Assembly (NCBI GenBank): GCA_024811115.1
Contig: JAKOGH010001194.1
Span: 124,001 to 188,000 of the forward strand
DNA from: Terana coerulea
Lineage: Eukaryota > Basidiomycota > Agaricomycetes > Polyporales > Phanerochaetaceae
Length of the DNA: 64,000 nt
Direction of reading: 5' to 3'
Shown here: positions 23,422 through 34,774 of the stretch, one piece after another
How positions within the stretch are numbered: the first letter of the stretch is position 1
Layout of the letters: each line of letters starts with the position of its first letter
Made by a program: the position numbers and the translations under genes
Notes under the pieces: model-generated
Database searches by the model: none
What the model was told of the DNA's origin: nothing
Seen by the model: only the letters and a program-made list of their open reading frames with translations

Positions 23422-26400
23422 ATGCCTGCTCGTGACGATGAGGAACAGTCAACCCAGCTGCTGGCACCGACGCCAGAATACTTGGCATCTGTGAAAGTAT
23501 TTCCGCTAATACCAAATATCAAGAAGGATGTCATGGTAAGCACGCTCATTGATTATTACTGGTAGCAGGCTCACTGAACTTTTGAGATAGAATAATATTG
23601 GTATGCTTCTCATATACCTCGAATGCGCAGCCACGTTGCTAACATGGCGGTGTGCCCTCAGACACGCCGCTGAGCTGGGAGTACGTTCAACCACCCACCT
23701 CTGCATCATGGATCTTGGACTTATAGATTCATTTTGACTGTAGTCAGCTCACTGCTTCCGACATAAATTTTGCTGTTATAAGACCACTGGTCTTCAAATA
23801 TGCGAAGTTGGAGAACATGTCTGTGGTGTACGCGTGCTTCGTCGTCCGTTCCCACTTCTTGTCCGAGGCGGAGAACCTCCTCGCGTACTCGGGCATCATG
23901 CTGTCTCGAGCAAGCGTGTGCGAGATCCTCGCCATGAAGCTTCTGGGCCGGTTCGGGACCAACCAGCTACAGCTCGCCGCCACGCTTACCGCCAGCTGGA
24001 ATCCACTTGCAGGCGCGCCAACGGAGGTCATACTCGATGTCCGAGAGGCGGTGGGGAGAGATGCACACCTCGAAGATCCTCAATGTGCCTTGGAGGTGAA
24101 GTATACTATCCGTCCCTTGGTAGAGCCAAACTCATATCGTATTAGATGGCGATAGCTACGGAATCCAAACACTTCCTGTCATCTCCGCTGGTACAAGCGG
24201 TCGTAAATGACATATACCGCGGACGTGTCGTTTTTTCGATGACCTCTCACAACTCCGTGCTTGCGGATAACTACAAGCCAAAGGCCATTGAGATCTATAA
24301 CGTCCATACGGCGCCATTCCTCGACCACTACAGACTACGTGTTCCAAGGTACGGCGCAATTCTGGAATTCCTGAACTTCGTAATGCTGCTGTCTTTGTTC
24401 CTCCTGGCATTGTCTAGTACGTTCAATTCGCTGAATGATAACTCTTCAGTCGTTCATATATCCTCCAAAGCTCGTGACTTAGAGCACCTAACTCCTTTTG
24501 AGGTGCTGTTCATTGTTTTCGCTACCGCCTTCGCCCTCGACGAATATACCGCTTCAAAAGAGCATGGCTGGGAAAGTAAGCACCGCAAACCAATGACGCA
24601 TGTAAATGATATTAAAAACCAAGCACAGTATACATCGCAAGCGTAAGTCAATTGTTCTTGAAATAATCACAGTGGACTAAGTTATGTGTTGCAGCTCTGG
24701 AACGTCTTCGACTTCGCCTTCATTGTCATTTTCATCGGGTACATATCCCTTCGCATCAAGGGATTGGTATATAATGACGGTAAGTCCGGTCGTATTCCTC
24801 CCTCATATCTATATTAAACCCGCTAATACCAATAGCCGGCGCGTCTGACCTGGCATTCGATGTCCTCTCGTGCGCCGCATGCATTCTATTTCCTCGGTGC
24901 GTTTCGTGCATCAAGTGAAGAAGCATTCATACTCATAGAATCCTGCCGCAGGCTTGCGTTCTTCGCCGTGAAAAACAACGTCGTAGTCCTGTCAGTATGA
25001 GGCTACCACTTCCTGAAGCGAGTGTCTAACACGCCACTTTAGAGCGCTAAGAGCAATGGCTACAGAGTTCGTCTTTTTCATGGCCGTTGCGGCGGTTTGT
25101 TTTTCCGGTCTTCTGTATACTTTGCACAGTCTAGGTGAGCTCCGTTGAAGAATGTCATTAGCGTCGTCATTTAATTGGTTACATCCACAGCTGCCGACGC
25201 CTGGAGTGTCAAAAGGATTGCATGGCTCATGGTACAGATCTGGTTCGGAAACACGTATCTCAGCTTCGCCCAAGCAGAAAGCTTCCATCCCGTCTTTGGA
25301 CCTATTCTCATGACTTGCTTCGCCGCCCTGTCAAACACCTTGCTCCTGACAAGTGAGTTTGAAACTGTTCTTCTTCATCCGCATACTAACCGGACACTTT
25401 GCATAGTCCTTATTTCCATTCTTTCGAATACATTCAGTCGAATTGATGCGGTGAGTTCACTAGTACTCGCGATCTCATTCAACGCTGAATATTGATGCCC
25501 AGAACGCAACTCAAGAGGTGAGGCTTACAAATTGTGCACAATATTGCCATGACCCTTCTAACGTCTGTCACAGTATCTGTTCCAGTTTGCGATATCGACT
25601 ATCGAAGGGTGAGTTTTTCCATTAATCCCTCGTCGAGCCCCGCTCAACAGTCTGTGCAGCGTCAAATCCGATGCTCTGTTTAGCTATCAGCCGCCCTTCA
25701 ATTTGTTTGCCTTCCTCATTCTATGGCCGTTGTCCTTCATTTTGACACCGCGAGCTCTGCATTCAACGAACGTATTCCTTATCAAGTTGACCGTGGGTTC
25801 ATCGTCCTTAACGAAATACAAGCTCACAGCTAATAGCGGGCCGTTGCAGTCATTCCCTACGCTCATTGTCATAGGGATATACGAACGCTACCTTGCTCAG
25901 GGGCAGAAGTTCCGCGAACAAAGTAGCGGCACAGCACACGACATATACAGCAGCTTCTCTCGCGGTGTGAAGCATGTGCCGTTCCTCGAACGCCTGGTCG
26001 GGTCAAGTACTACAGACCTCTATGACGCCATCTTCGACATTGACGCTTCCCAGACATATGAGCTCTTCGATTCTGACGATGAACAAGACCGACCTGCTTT
26101 GACGTCCGCACTCTCGCGCGACAGCCTCCGTCCGCCGTCCCCTCCGTCTGGCTCGCGCTCACAGCCCCCGACAGGCAGGCGGCATCCCGGCAACCCCAGG
26201 ACCCCACGAACGCCGCTCTCACCCACACGGCGAGGCCGATACGGATCGCCTAGCGGCTCCCCTATTTCACATTCGACAGCGCTGCCGGACCTCGTTGAAC
26301 CTTACAATTCCACGGAAATCCAAACCGTCGGTCCGCGCAGCCCCTTGTCGAGGCTGTTCGTGGGGCGCTCGCGAAGGACGGTGTCCGCGTCACACGAGCG

Positions 26401-26677
26401 GCTGGCGCAGCCCACCGCCACTCCCGGCGCGGGGATGAAGAAGATGGAAAGTCTTGTGGAAGAGATCCGTCAGTTGCCTGTCAACAAGCTCAAGGAAGAG
26501 ATGAAAGAACTGCAGGTCCGTGCCGCGCATTTCCTACTCTCATGGTCTTGTGTCTTATGAACCCTTGTCCCTATTCAGGATCGCCAGGCGCGAATCGAGA
26601 ATCTTCTCCTCATGCTCACTCGGGGCATGAGAAACGAGACAGGAAGCTATTCCTCGGGCCGTCACGATACCTTATGA
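23422..26677 (+). CDS. YVC1: Vacuolar TRP-type calcium channel, YVC1 family
   Basis: The start at 23422 gives MPARDDEEQSTQLLAPTP, then an N-terminal cytosolic domain (KVFPLIPNIKKDV, LASDINFAV-like, VCEILAMKLLGRFGTNQLQL, AATESKHFLSS-type). A series of membrane helices follows: FLNFVMLLSLFLLALSS, PFEVLFIVFATAFALDEY, WNVFDFAFIVIFIGYI, EFVFFMAVAAVCFSGLLYTL and HPVFGPILMTCFAALSNTLL. The pore region WLMVQIWFGNTYLSFAQAE-type matches fungal Yvc1. The cytosolic tail has acidic (YELFDSDDEQDRP) and Pro/Ser/Arg-rich sections and a terminal helix (ARIENLLLMLTRGM). A last GT-AG intron ends at about 26579, and the stop is at 26675-26677. Yvc1 releases calcium from the vacuole upon stretch, oxidants or cytosolic calcium; the acidic tail is where calcium regulation is proposed in yeast. 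More than ten introns are present. No frame break was found. Confidence 0.9.
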
Positions 26678-27178
26678 AGGACTCTTCATTGGCAGTTATA
26701 CTGGCATGGACGCTACATTCAAACTATATCACCTCGTTGCGTTGTAACCTGTCTTGGTTTGTATCACCTTGTACTTACCCCTATCCACCCCATCTTCGAG
26801 ACTCTCTCACGTCACATGTCGCAGCTGCCCTCGTCGCAAATGCCACATATGATATCTATTATTCCGTCCTACATCCGTATATGCATGGTGATTGCGGTTA
26901 TTGCACAGTGCGGGTGGTTACCATAACCAAGAAGCAGAGAAAGAGCGGATGTGGTATACAAAAATTAAGCGGCTCGTAGCAATATACCGAACTATGCAAG
27001 GGAATACAAGATACAGCGCGAGTCCCGAGAGAGTGTGTTGTACAGAGCCGAAACCCGTTCGTGCCAATGCAATTGTAGGGAGCGCTAAGAATAATGTCCC
27101 GTCGGGCGAGCAAGCCCCAGACCAACAACTAACGAAGTTTGTATAAATCAGCATCCTGGGAAAATAAAGAGCATGAGG
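26678..27178. other. Convergent 3' intergenic region
   Basis: This lies between YVC1 (+) and the YANK kinase (-). The open frames on both strands here have no recognisable motifs and overlap the expected 3' UTRs. No repeat or RNA gene was recognised. Confidence 0.4.
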
Positions 27179-28955
27179 CTAGGGTAGGCATATGATCAGT
27201 ACATGTGTTGATATATGGTCAAAAATGGCACTCACAGATGCAAGCGATACACTATGATGACGGGCGCGGGCGTGTATCTGTCGACCTTGACCGCCGGGAG
27301 TCAGATCGCTGGGAGATGGCCATGGGCTGCCCTGTACTGCGCTCGGCATCGAGTGGGGAGAGCCAGCCGACGTACGGTCGACCAGTGTTGCGGTGGGTAG
27401 GAGGGTGTTGGTGGTAGACTGCAGGACTGTCCCTGGCTCGTCCTCGTCTGTGTTTATCGACGTGACGATAGTCTGGTTGTGCGGATAGTATGACATGCGG
27501 TTGTTCTTGCTGAAGTCATAGACAGTGAACCTGGAAGCCAATCGATGAGGACAGAGGTGTGGGGCTACGGTCACAAGACGTACTGCTCTTCCATTTGTCT
27601 GAGCTCTGGCTTCATCTTCTCAAAGTCGGGGTGCGCTTTCCGCTTTGAGTGAGTCAGGGGCTTCTCCACCATCATGAACTCGTCGAGCTCGTGGGAGACA
27701 TCGAAGTTTGCCTTCTTCATCTAGTGGACACAAGCCTGTTAGACTGGAGCTCCGACAGCAACGAGGCACAAAACTTACGTCTGGAACGAATGGTGGCTGA
27801 ATGTCCTTGTTCCGCAGTTGCTCCCAATCAATGGATGCCATCCATGGGTGACCGTGCACATCATCAATGCCCTGTCCCCGACTCCGGCAACCGAGTCGCG
27901 TCTTGGGGTTGCGGTCCAAGAGCTGTCACAGAAGTTATAACTAGAACAGACGAGTGTTGTAGTGATACACGCACCCCTTTGACGAAATCTTGGCATTCGG
28001 GACTGCAGACTTCATTTGCATTGCTGGGGAGCCTCAGGGGTCTTTCAATATCGAGTTGGTCATCTTCTCCGCTGTTCTTCCGTCGAAGGGGCGTCGGTGG
28101 AACAGCAACTCCCACATAACGACACCTAGACTCCACCAATCCACACACCAGGTGTACCCCTTCCGTCCTACTACCTCAGGGGCCATGTAGGCCATGCTGC
28201 CAGCGACGCTGGTGTGCAGACGTCGTTCCGAGTAGTGAATCGCAACATTGAAGTCCGTGATATGCGCGTGACCCATAGCATCAAGCAGGATGTTGTCCGG
28301 TTTGAGGTCACTGTAGCCCCTGTGAGCGGCGGCCGCCTCGGAATATTAGGGGTAAAGCATACCGGTGGATGATTCGCTGCTTGCGAAGGTAATCCAATGC
28401 CTCCGACAGCTCTGCCATCCAGAACTTCACCACCTCCTCATCAATGCGACCCTTGCGCTCCAGGTGGACTGTATGCGTCAAAGGGGTGAGACTCTGTGAG
28501 TTAATGAGGGCTGTGCAACGTACAGCGCAAGTCCCTCCCAACATCAGGTCCAGCACGAAAAAGCAGTTCTCGTCATCCTGGAAAGCATAACGCAGGTTCA
28601 CAATGAAAGGGTGATCAATCTATGAGAAGAATGATATTAGATACGGTCAGTATGCATGCAGCCGGTCGTACCTCTTCAAGCAGCCGACGCTCCTGGATGA
28701 TGTTGGCAACGGCCTTTTGTTTGATACACTTGGCCTTGTCAATGTACTTCAGGGCGTAAAGCTGCTTGGACCGCTTATGCTCGACCACTCTGACCTACGT
28801 AAAGCATGTCAGCGTGAAGACAATGGAATCAATCGCGTACAGCATACCTTACCGAAAGCGCCCTTGCCGACGGCGCGATGGAGGTCGAAGTGGAAGAGGT
28901 CGACCTCGCCGTCGAAGTTTACGGGCTCAGAGCAGCAGCAGCAGACTCCACCCAT
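27179..28955 (-). CDS. YANK/STK32-family AGC serine/threonine kinase
   Basis: The start at 28955 gives MGGVCCCCSEPVNFDGEVDL, an N-terminus fit for myristoylation at Gly2 and palmitoylation of the Cys run, so plasma-membrane anchoring is inferred. The kinase domain shows the Gly loop VGKGAFGKV, an ALKYIDKAKC lysine region, HPFIVNLRYAFQDDENCFFV, and the catalytic loop HRDLKPDN. The last is restored by splicing at about 28,360/28,311. Next come DFNVA in place of DFG (the Asn is typical of YANK kinases), AGSMAYMAPEVVGRKGYTW and DWWSLGVVMWELLF. The C-terminal extension MEEQFTVYDFSKNNRMSYYP is the AGC-tail-like region and also matches STK32 proteins. All catalytic residues are present. The 3' end is uncertain: the frame stops at 27179, but a good donor (GTGAGT, about 27,239) could lead to another terminal exon. 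The pathway is unknown; STK32 is poorly characterised. Confidence 0.85.
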
Positions 28956-29383
28956 GCGAACAGTGTTTGGCGGGAAGGAAGGAGTGGAAGGAGGTTAATA
29001 GCTCGAGAGAACAAGACAGACCAAAAGCTGAAGACAAGGTCCTTGGCGCCCACCCGCCTTCCCCGAGCACAAAGTCGCCGCCACGTGGCCCAAGACGCCT
29101 CCCCCCCGGCGAACCTGCAGCGCTGCACCTGAGCAGAACATAGCGAGAACCGTCTGCATCCTCCGCCGCCAGAACAATAAAGTGGAAGTAAGAGACAAAA
29201 GACGCATCAGCTTCTCCCATTTCACAGTGAGTCCGCCCCGCAATTCGCCAATGAGGCCGCAGTCTTAGCGTGAGAGTCGAAGGTTACTCAACGGTAACTG
29301 CCGTCGTATCCGCTCAATTAACGAGACGCCCATAAACACCTCTACTCCGCGAACCTTGAGTTGCAAACACAACGCACGCATTC
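28956..29383. promoter_or_regulatory. Divergent promoter region, YANK kinase / macrodomain gene
   Basis: 428 bp between two divergent starts. It is GC-rich near the kinase and contains a CACGTG E-box (about 29,082-29,087) within gccacgtggcc. Antisense open frames here carry no motif. The binding factor is not inferred. Confidence 0.4.
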
Positions 29384-30505
29384 ATGCAAGTCTCACTGTC
29401 AGAGATTCCTACGCTGCGGGCCTTGTACAGAGCTAGGAAACTTGTGCCAGCGGATGCGGCCTCCCTGAAATTCAAGTCTTCGGGCAACCTCATCGACAGG
29501 GTTTCGTTGTAGTCAGTATCCCTTCGCTCGCTTCTAACCCAGAGAAGGGTCGTGAGTAACATACTAAGATTGATAGTCAGGGAACGATTACAGGCCTCGA
29601 GGTCGATGCTATTGTGAACGCGGCCAACAAATCTCTGCTAGGTGCGTGGGGTCGCAAACATCAGCTAACGGCACTGACTTCTAGTTCCACCTAACCTAGG
29701 CGGTGGAGGAGGTCAGTGGGACGAAGGCCACATGAGCATATGTTGACAAATGTCTGTCAGTGGATGGCGCTATTCACGCTGCCGCAGGCCGAAAACTGCT
29801 TGCTGAATGTACGTACATCATCCACTAAGCCAGTTTTGGGAGGCTGAGATGTCTTTCATTGCCCAGGTCGCACCTTGAACGGATGCGACACAGGCGATGC
29901 CAAGATTACGAAAGGTTATGATCTACCATCGTAAGGCTACTCAGACTCTAGTCTCATTGGCAGTAGTTGATACTTCGTACAGCAAGCATGTGATCCATAC
30001 AGTTGGCCCTGTATACTCTGGTAATAAGGCTGAAAGAAGTGCAGAGCTTCTGGCTTCTGCATATCGACGAAGTCTGGAGGTGGCAGCGCGCAACTCCTTA
30101 AGACACATTGTGGGTCTGCCCGTGTTGACGACGCATGCACTGACGTGAACATCCTTCATTTGAAGGCGTTCCCGTCTATATCTACGGGCATATACGGCTA
30201 CCCGGTAGAGGACGCCACTCACCTCGCTTTACAAGAGGTTCGAACTTTCCTGGAAAGCAAAGAAGGAGAATCGGTGCGTCGGTAGTATGTGCTGCAAGTC
30301 ATATGTCGCTGACATGATGTAAAAGATTGACCGCGCCATTTTTGTGGTCTGGAGTGACCATGATAAGGGTGTTTACGAGTGCGTGTCACCTTCGCCACTC
30401 ACCTCCCTGAGGCTATTGCTCATTATATCTTGCAGGAGTCTTCTTCCACTATACTTCCTGCCTGACGCCGAGGTTGAGAAGGATGTCGAAGAGAGTCAAG
30501 CTTAG
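29384..30505 (+). CDS. MacroD-type macrodomain protein (ADP-ribosyl hydrolase / O-acetyl-ADP-ribose deacetylase family)
   Basis: The start at 29384 gives MQVSLSEIPTLRALYRARK. Joining 29511 to 29577 over a 65-nt intron gives IDRVSLYQGTITGLEVDAIV. Further splices give VNAANKSLL, GGGGVDGAIHAAAGRKLL, CDTGDAKITKGYDLPS, KHVIHTVGPVYS and the second ligand loop AFPSISTGIYGYP. It ends with EVEKDVEESQA and the stop at 30503-30505. These are the MacroD hallmarks: the NAAN asparagines, the GGGGVDGAIH loop with its catalytic-type Asp, and the STGIYGYP phosphate loop. Such enzymes remove ADP-ribose from acidic residues or hydrolyse O-acetyl-ADP-ribose. One oddity is that the usual GDIT motif, whose Asp contacts adenine in the family, reads GTIT here. 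The other ligand-binding loops are intact, so the fold should bind ADP-ribose, possibly with altered affinity. Confidence 0.85.
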
Positions 30506-31229
30506 AAGTTGAACAAATGTGCCGAAGCACGAATTGGAAGTGGCTGACCAATTCTCGATGTATCATAATCGCAAAACCTATGGTCTTCCAACGGAGTTTG
30601 CTTCTCAGGCAATCCTGGTGCTAAGCGCATTCCACATGGCCACATGATATCTCTCAACCTTGAGGTCACGAGCCTCAAGGCGAAATTACTACGGTGATGG
30701 AGAAACTGAGCACAGCTTTATTACAAGAGAGACTTCCGACTACACGGGTACTCGGAGCCCAAGTCTTCGTGAGTGTTCATTTCGTCAACACAGTTCGATA
30801 GACCGCCAGAGAACTCATCTACCCTTGTGCTCAGAAAATCAAATCGGAGCCGGACAGTAAACGCTTGTTTGCCTTCCAATGATTACGTCCGTGCACTCGC
30901 ATCTCTGTTCAATCACGCCTACCTTACTTGGCTACTCATCCGTCCTCATGTCCCGGAGCAAGCGGTAACAGGCCGGGCCGCTACTAGGACCGCTTCTCGA
31001 GTACAGTAGCTCACGGTCATGAGTTCCTCTACGGCCCTTCCACGTCTATCTTCATGGCTAACTTCTCTTTTGCTCTGCGGCTTTCTCACATACCTTCCCG
31101 AGCTTTCGCCGCATACAAGCGTGCATCGTTTGGATAAGAGGAACTGAGCCGGCCTTTGCGAGTGTTGAGTGCTGTCTGTGCTCTACCTACACACAGGACG
31201 AGATTCGCGGCCATTCACGACGAAGTGCG
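30506..31229. other. Intergenic region upstream of the sugar transporter
   Basis: This 724-bp tandem spacer holds the macrodomain 3' UTR and the transporter's upstream region. A frame at 31020-31146 (MSSSTALPRLSSWLTSLLL) is short, motif-free and stops before the transporter start. Nothing else was recognised. Confidence 0.4.
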
Positions 31230-33424
31230 ATGGGGCTGCTATTCAACATCTTCACGGCGCTCTTCTGTTCAATAGGTGTGTCAGTCCTTGCAACAGCTTC
31301 TGAACTAGTGATTGACTAGGCCGTTCATCTTCTTCGAATCATAGGATCCTTTTTGTTTGGGCGAGTAGCTTCTGCCGTATGTTCTCCGGGTCGAAGCCTA
31401 ACCATCGGACGCATACATTAGCTATGATAGGTAAGGGCTTCAGCGATGCTCTCCGAGTCCTGCACACTAATGAGTGCTGCAGTGGTATCATTGCGTCCGT
31501 GATCACTTTCCCGGCATTCAAGGCGTTCATTGGACACCCAAACAACTACGACAGCTTGTCCGGCGCCGTTGTATCCACCTTCACCGGTGGATGCTTCTTC
31601 GGAGCTGCGATTGGCGGGTGGTGAGCAGTATATCTGACTCAACATGCATATACCTTCTGATATTGGGGCCAGGACGAACGACCGATTTGGCCGCAAGCGA
31701 TCAATTCAGGTTGGTGTTTTGCGTTTTACTCGTCGCATATACAGATTGCAGATGATCGTTGCGTCTAGTTCGGTGCACTCATTGCCATGTGGGGTTGTGC
31801 AATGCAATCCGGAGCCAACAACTTTGCATGTATGCTCATCGGACGTATAGTAGCAGGCTTCGCGATTGGGTAAGTATGATTCACAGTCGCAGGGTAGAAG
31901 ACGCTCATCATCCCTTCGAAGTATGCTCTCGATGACTGTCCCCTTGTACAACGTCAGACCGCTTACACTCATCCATAGCACTCCTTTCTGACAATCCCTA
32001 TGTAGACGGAAATTGCCCCGCCAAAGATCCGGGGGGTTCGTCGTAGGTCTTGCTCAGCAAATGATCGGTATCGGGTTCATCGTCGCAAACTGGGTGGGCT
32101 ACGGATGCAACTTTCTCGAAGGGAATCAAGGTTGGCGGTTATCACTGGGCTTGCAACTCGTCCCTGCATTCCTCCTTCTAGTGGGTATTCAGTTCTTGCC
32201 GTTCTCACCGGTGAGTCTGCTACCATACTTCTGCACGACGCTTGCGTTAAAGATTACCGGTTTCTAGCGTTGGCTCTTAGAGCAGAACCGCGACGAAGAA
32301 GCACGAGCTGTGGTGCACAGATTGCATGACGCATCTTCAGCTGAAAGTAAGGAATCAGCCGAACGCGAGTTTATGGAGATGCGGGACGTCATCAAGGCCG
32401 AGGCGGCTCAGAGATCCAGAAGACTCAGCGACCTGTGGGCAACGCGTGCGATGCTTAGGAGAACGCTTGTCGCTGTTGGTGTCCAGGTGTTTGGTCAATT
32501 CTCTGGTATCAACGGTACGCTGTCCGACCAGAAAAATCGCATGCGAAGCTAACGGTCTGATATAGTGATCAATTACTTCGGTCCTTCAATGTACAAGGCA
32601 CTCGGGCTAAGTAATGGACAATCATTACTTGTCCAGGGGATTTACGGTGCCGTAGGACCCATCACCAACTTCTTGTATGCACTGTTCTGGCTGCGTATAT
32701 TTGCTTCTACTAATGTTGGCTATACAGCTTCATTACACTTGTCCTCGACACAGTCGGGCGCAAGAAGCCATTGATGTTTGGCGCAGGTAGCTTCATCGTC
32801 ACCTACTCGATCTTGACAGCCATTGTCGCCAATTTCCCTGCCGAGGTCAATGGAGAGCCGAACACCCATGTATCCGCTCAACGTGCGGGTATTGCCATGA
32901 TCTTCTTGACCAGCATATTCTTCTCGGTGTCCTTCGGACCTGTATCGTGGGTGCTGGCGTCCGAAGTGAGTAAATTCGAGATCCACAGAGCTCTATTCTT
33001 ACCTCTTCACATCTGTCCAGGTATTCCCCACGAAGACTCGTTCGATGGGCACCTCCGGTACGACCCTGTTCGTCTCTGTGAGGTGATCAATCTAACGCGT
33101 GCTTTAAACAGTTGCGACATGCGCAAATTGGCTCTTCAACATCCTCTTTTCCCAAGTATCGAACCTTGCGTTGACCAAGATCTCTTGGAGATACTACCTC
33201 ATCTTCATCTGCTTGAATGCGGTGGACTTTCTTGTGATCACCTTCTTTTCCCTGAAACGAAAGGTGCGCAAGTATAACATTCTTTTAGATTGGACATAGC
33301 CTGATAGCAATTGTCCTACGTAGGTAAATCTCTGGAAGAGATGGCTGAGTTATTTGGGGACGAAGTAGCGCTTGCGGATAACCATCAGCACTTCGATGAC
33401 CACGTACATGATGAGAAGGCTTGA
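31230..33424 (+). CDS. MFS sugar (hexose-type) transporter, with microexons and two homopolymer frame breaks
   Basis: A proton-symport-type sugar porter of the plasma membrane. The start at 31230 gives MGLLFNIFTALFCSIG. Exons at 31345-31360 (16 nt) and 31422-31430 (9 nt) then supply FLFGYDSG, and 31483 continues IIASVITFPAFK. Signature motifs follow in order: GGWTNDRFGRKRS, VPLYNTEIAPPKIRG, FSPRWLLEQNRDEEA, GQFSGINVINYFGP, LDTVGRKKPLMF, SEVFPTKTRSMGT and FPETKGKSLEEMAELFGDE. These cover the full 12-helix family pattern. Two single-base breaks interrupt the frame. A G6 run at 32031-32036 separates KIRG from FVVGLAQQ (five Gs would fit). A T4 run at 33246-33249 separates VITFF from FPETKG (five Ts would fit). 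No splice alternative repairs them. The gene is either recently broken or the runs are mis-sequenced. The substrate cannot be assigned. Confidence 0.8.
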
Positions 33425-33859
33425 GGATGGTAGTGCTCACATGGGCCCATCATGGTGTCTACTATATCACAATTAATGACTGCAATCACCAGTCGCATGT
33501 CGTATACTTCTGAGGCCTCTTCTAATTAAACTCGAGGACGACTGTTCAAGCGAGGCTCCCGACGTGAAGTGAACGTCAGTCAAGGCTGTACATTTCGCAG
33601 TGCTGATTCTCGGATGTAAACATGACCTTGGCGGTGGACCGTGGCGCAGATTGTGGTGTAAGGTTCATTGTTATACAGATGCGTAAAGCTGAATGAGTAG
33701 GTACGCTCGTAGAATTACTATCGAGATGCGATCAATCGCTCACGTGATGTCCTTTGTGGCGTCGATGATGACCGAAGCCCACAAACTCCTCCTTGCTCTT
33801 CGACCAAGCCATCCACTGCTAAGTTTCTGACCTCTCTCAACGCTGACCGCTGCCGCCGT
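33425..33859. other. Intergenic region
   Basis: 435 bp between the sugar transporter and the ankyrin-like gene, both plus strand. No motif-bearing frame, repeat or RNA gene was recognised. Confidence 0.4.
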
Positions 33860-34774
33860 ATGACATACACTGCCTTTTCATTGCAAACACTGCCTGTAGA
33901 GGTAAGATGATATGCTCCACCGAACCACTCTCTTTTCCAGTCTGATTATTCATAGTTACTCTACGAAATCCACATCTTCTCTAGCTGGCATTCTCTACCA
34001 CACGCCTCCAAACATTTGTATTCAGTCTTCAAACATGCACCATCATCTATCCATGCCGAGTATCTCCTCGCCCGAAATGCCGACGTAGGCATGGAAGGCG
34101 CGGTAAAGCCTGGCGGAACTCTGCTCACTAAGATCCTCCGATACCCCCTCTGCAGTGAGGCAGTTCTGGAGGCCGTATTACGTTTGCTAGGTTCTTCCAA
34201 CCTGGGAAAGGCCGGTCTTCGTCCTGTTGAGCTTCCCCGGCGGCTCTTCCGACCTCTCTATCCACGCGCCATTAGACACTGGACGTCCCAGGACGAGCCG
34301 CTCCCTTTCCTTCGCTATCTTTATAACCACCCCCAAGTCCCCCACCGAATCCCAATCATTGGGAAGGCTATGCGCTGACGAAAGCTGTCGCCTCCGGCTT
34401 CGTTCCCCTGGTGCGCTTTCTTCTCGAGCAGGGAGCATCACCAGCCTGTAAAGGCGGCATTGCCGTTCGCGCGGCTATACGAAGGAAGAACCTACCATTG
34501 GTGAAGATGCTCATAGAGCCGGACTGCACCATCGAGGAGGCGCGGAACAAGGAGGATGAAGGCGGAGGTCGTAGGAGGAAAAGGCGGCGTGAGGAGGAAG
34601 AGCATGCAACGAAGAAAAGCGTGAAGAGACGGAAAGCTGGAAGATAGGGTGAAGGTCGATCAAGATATGTTGCGTACAGCTGTGGGATGCGACGCACGCG
34701 ACATCGTCAAGTACTTCGTGGAAGAGAAGTTCTGCGTGCCCGATATGCAGACCGTTCGGCTTATGCAACATTAG
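33860..34774 (+). CDS. Ankyrin-repeat-like protein with F-box-like start (two apparent frame breaks)
   Basis: The start at 33860 gives MTYTAFSLQTLPVE. A 55-nt intron leads to LLYEIHIFSSWHSLPHASKH, an F-box-like N-terminus. Ankyrin-type helices follow: YALTKAVASGFVPLVRFLLE, GGIAVRAAIRRKNLPLVKML and DMLRTAVGCDARDIVKYFVE. A Lys/Arg/Glu-rich insert (RRRKRRREEEEHATKK) could serve as a nuclear-localisation signal. It ends VRLMQH at 34774. Two shifts interrupt the frame. A C5 run at 34330-34334 lies between FLRYLYNH and NPNHWEGYAL (six Cs would fit). An A3 run at 34633-34635 precedes LEDRVKVDQD (two As would fit). For the second break, an intron could instead skip the basic insert, but that would delete half an ankyrin unit. 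The family is common in mushrooms and its function is unknown. Confidence 0.55.

Noticed and set aside
31020..31146. Signal-peptide-like upstream start for the sugar transporter (MSSSTALPRLSSWL)
   Set aside because: It stops in frame before the transporter. The start at 31230 gives the normal short N-terminus ahead of the first helix.
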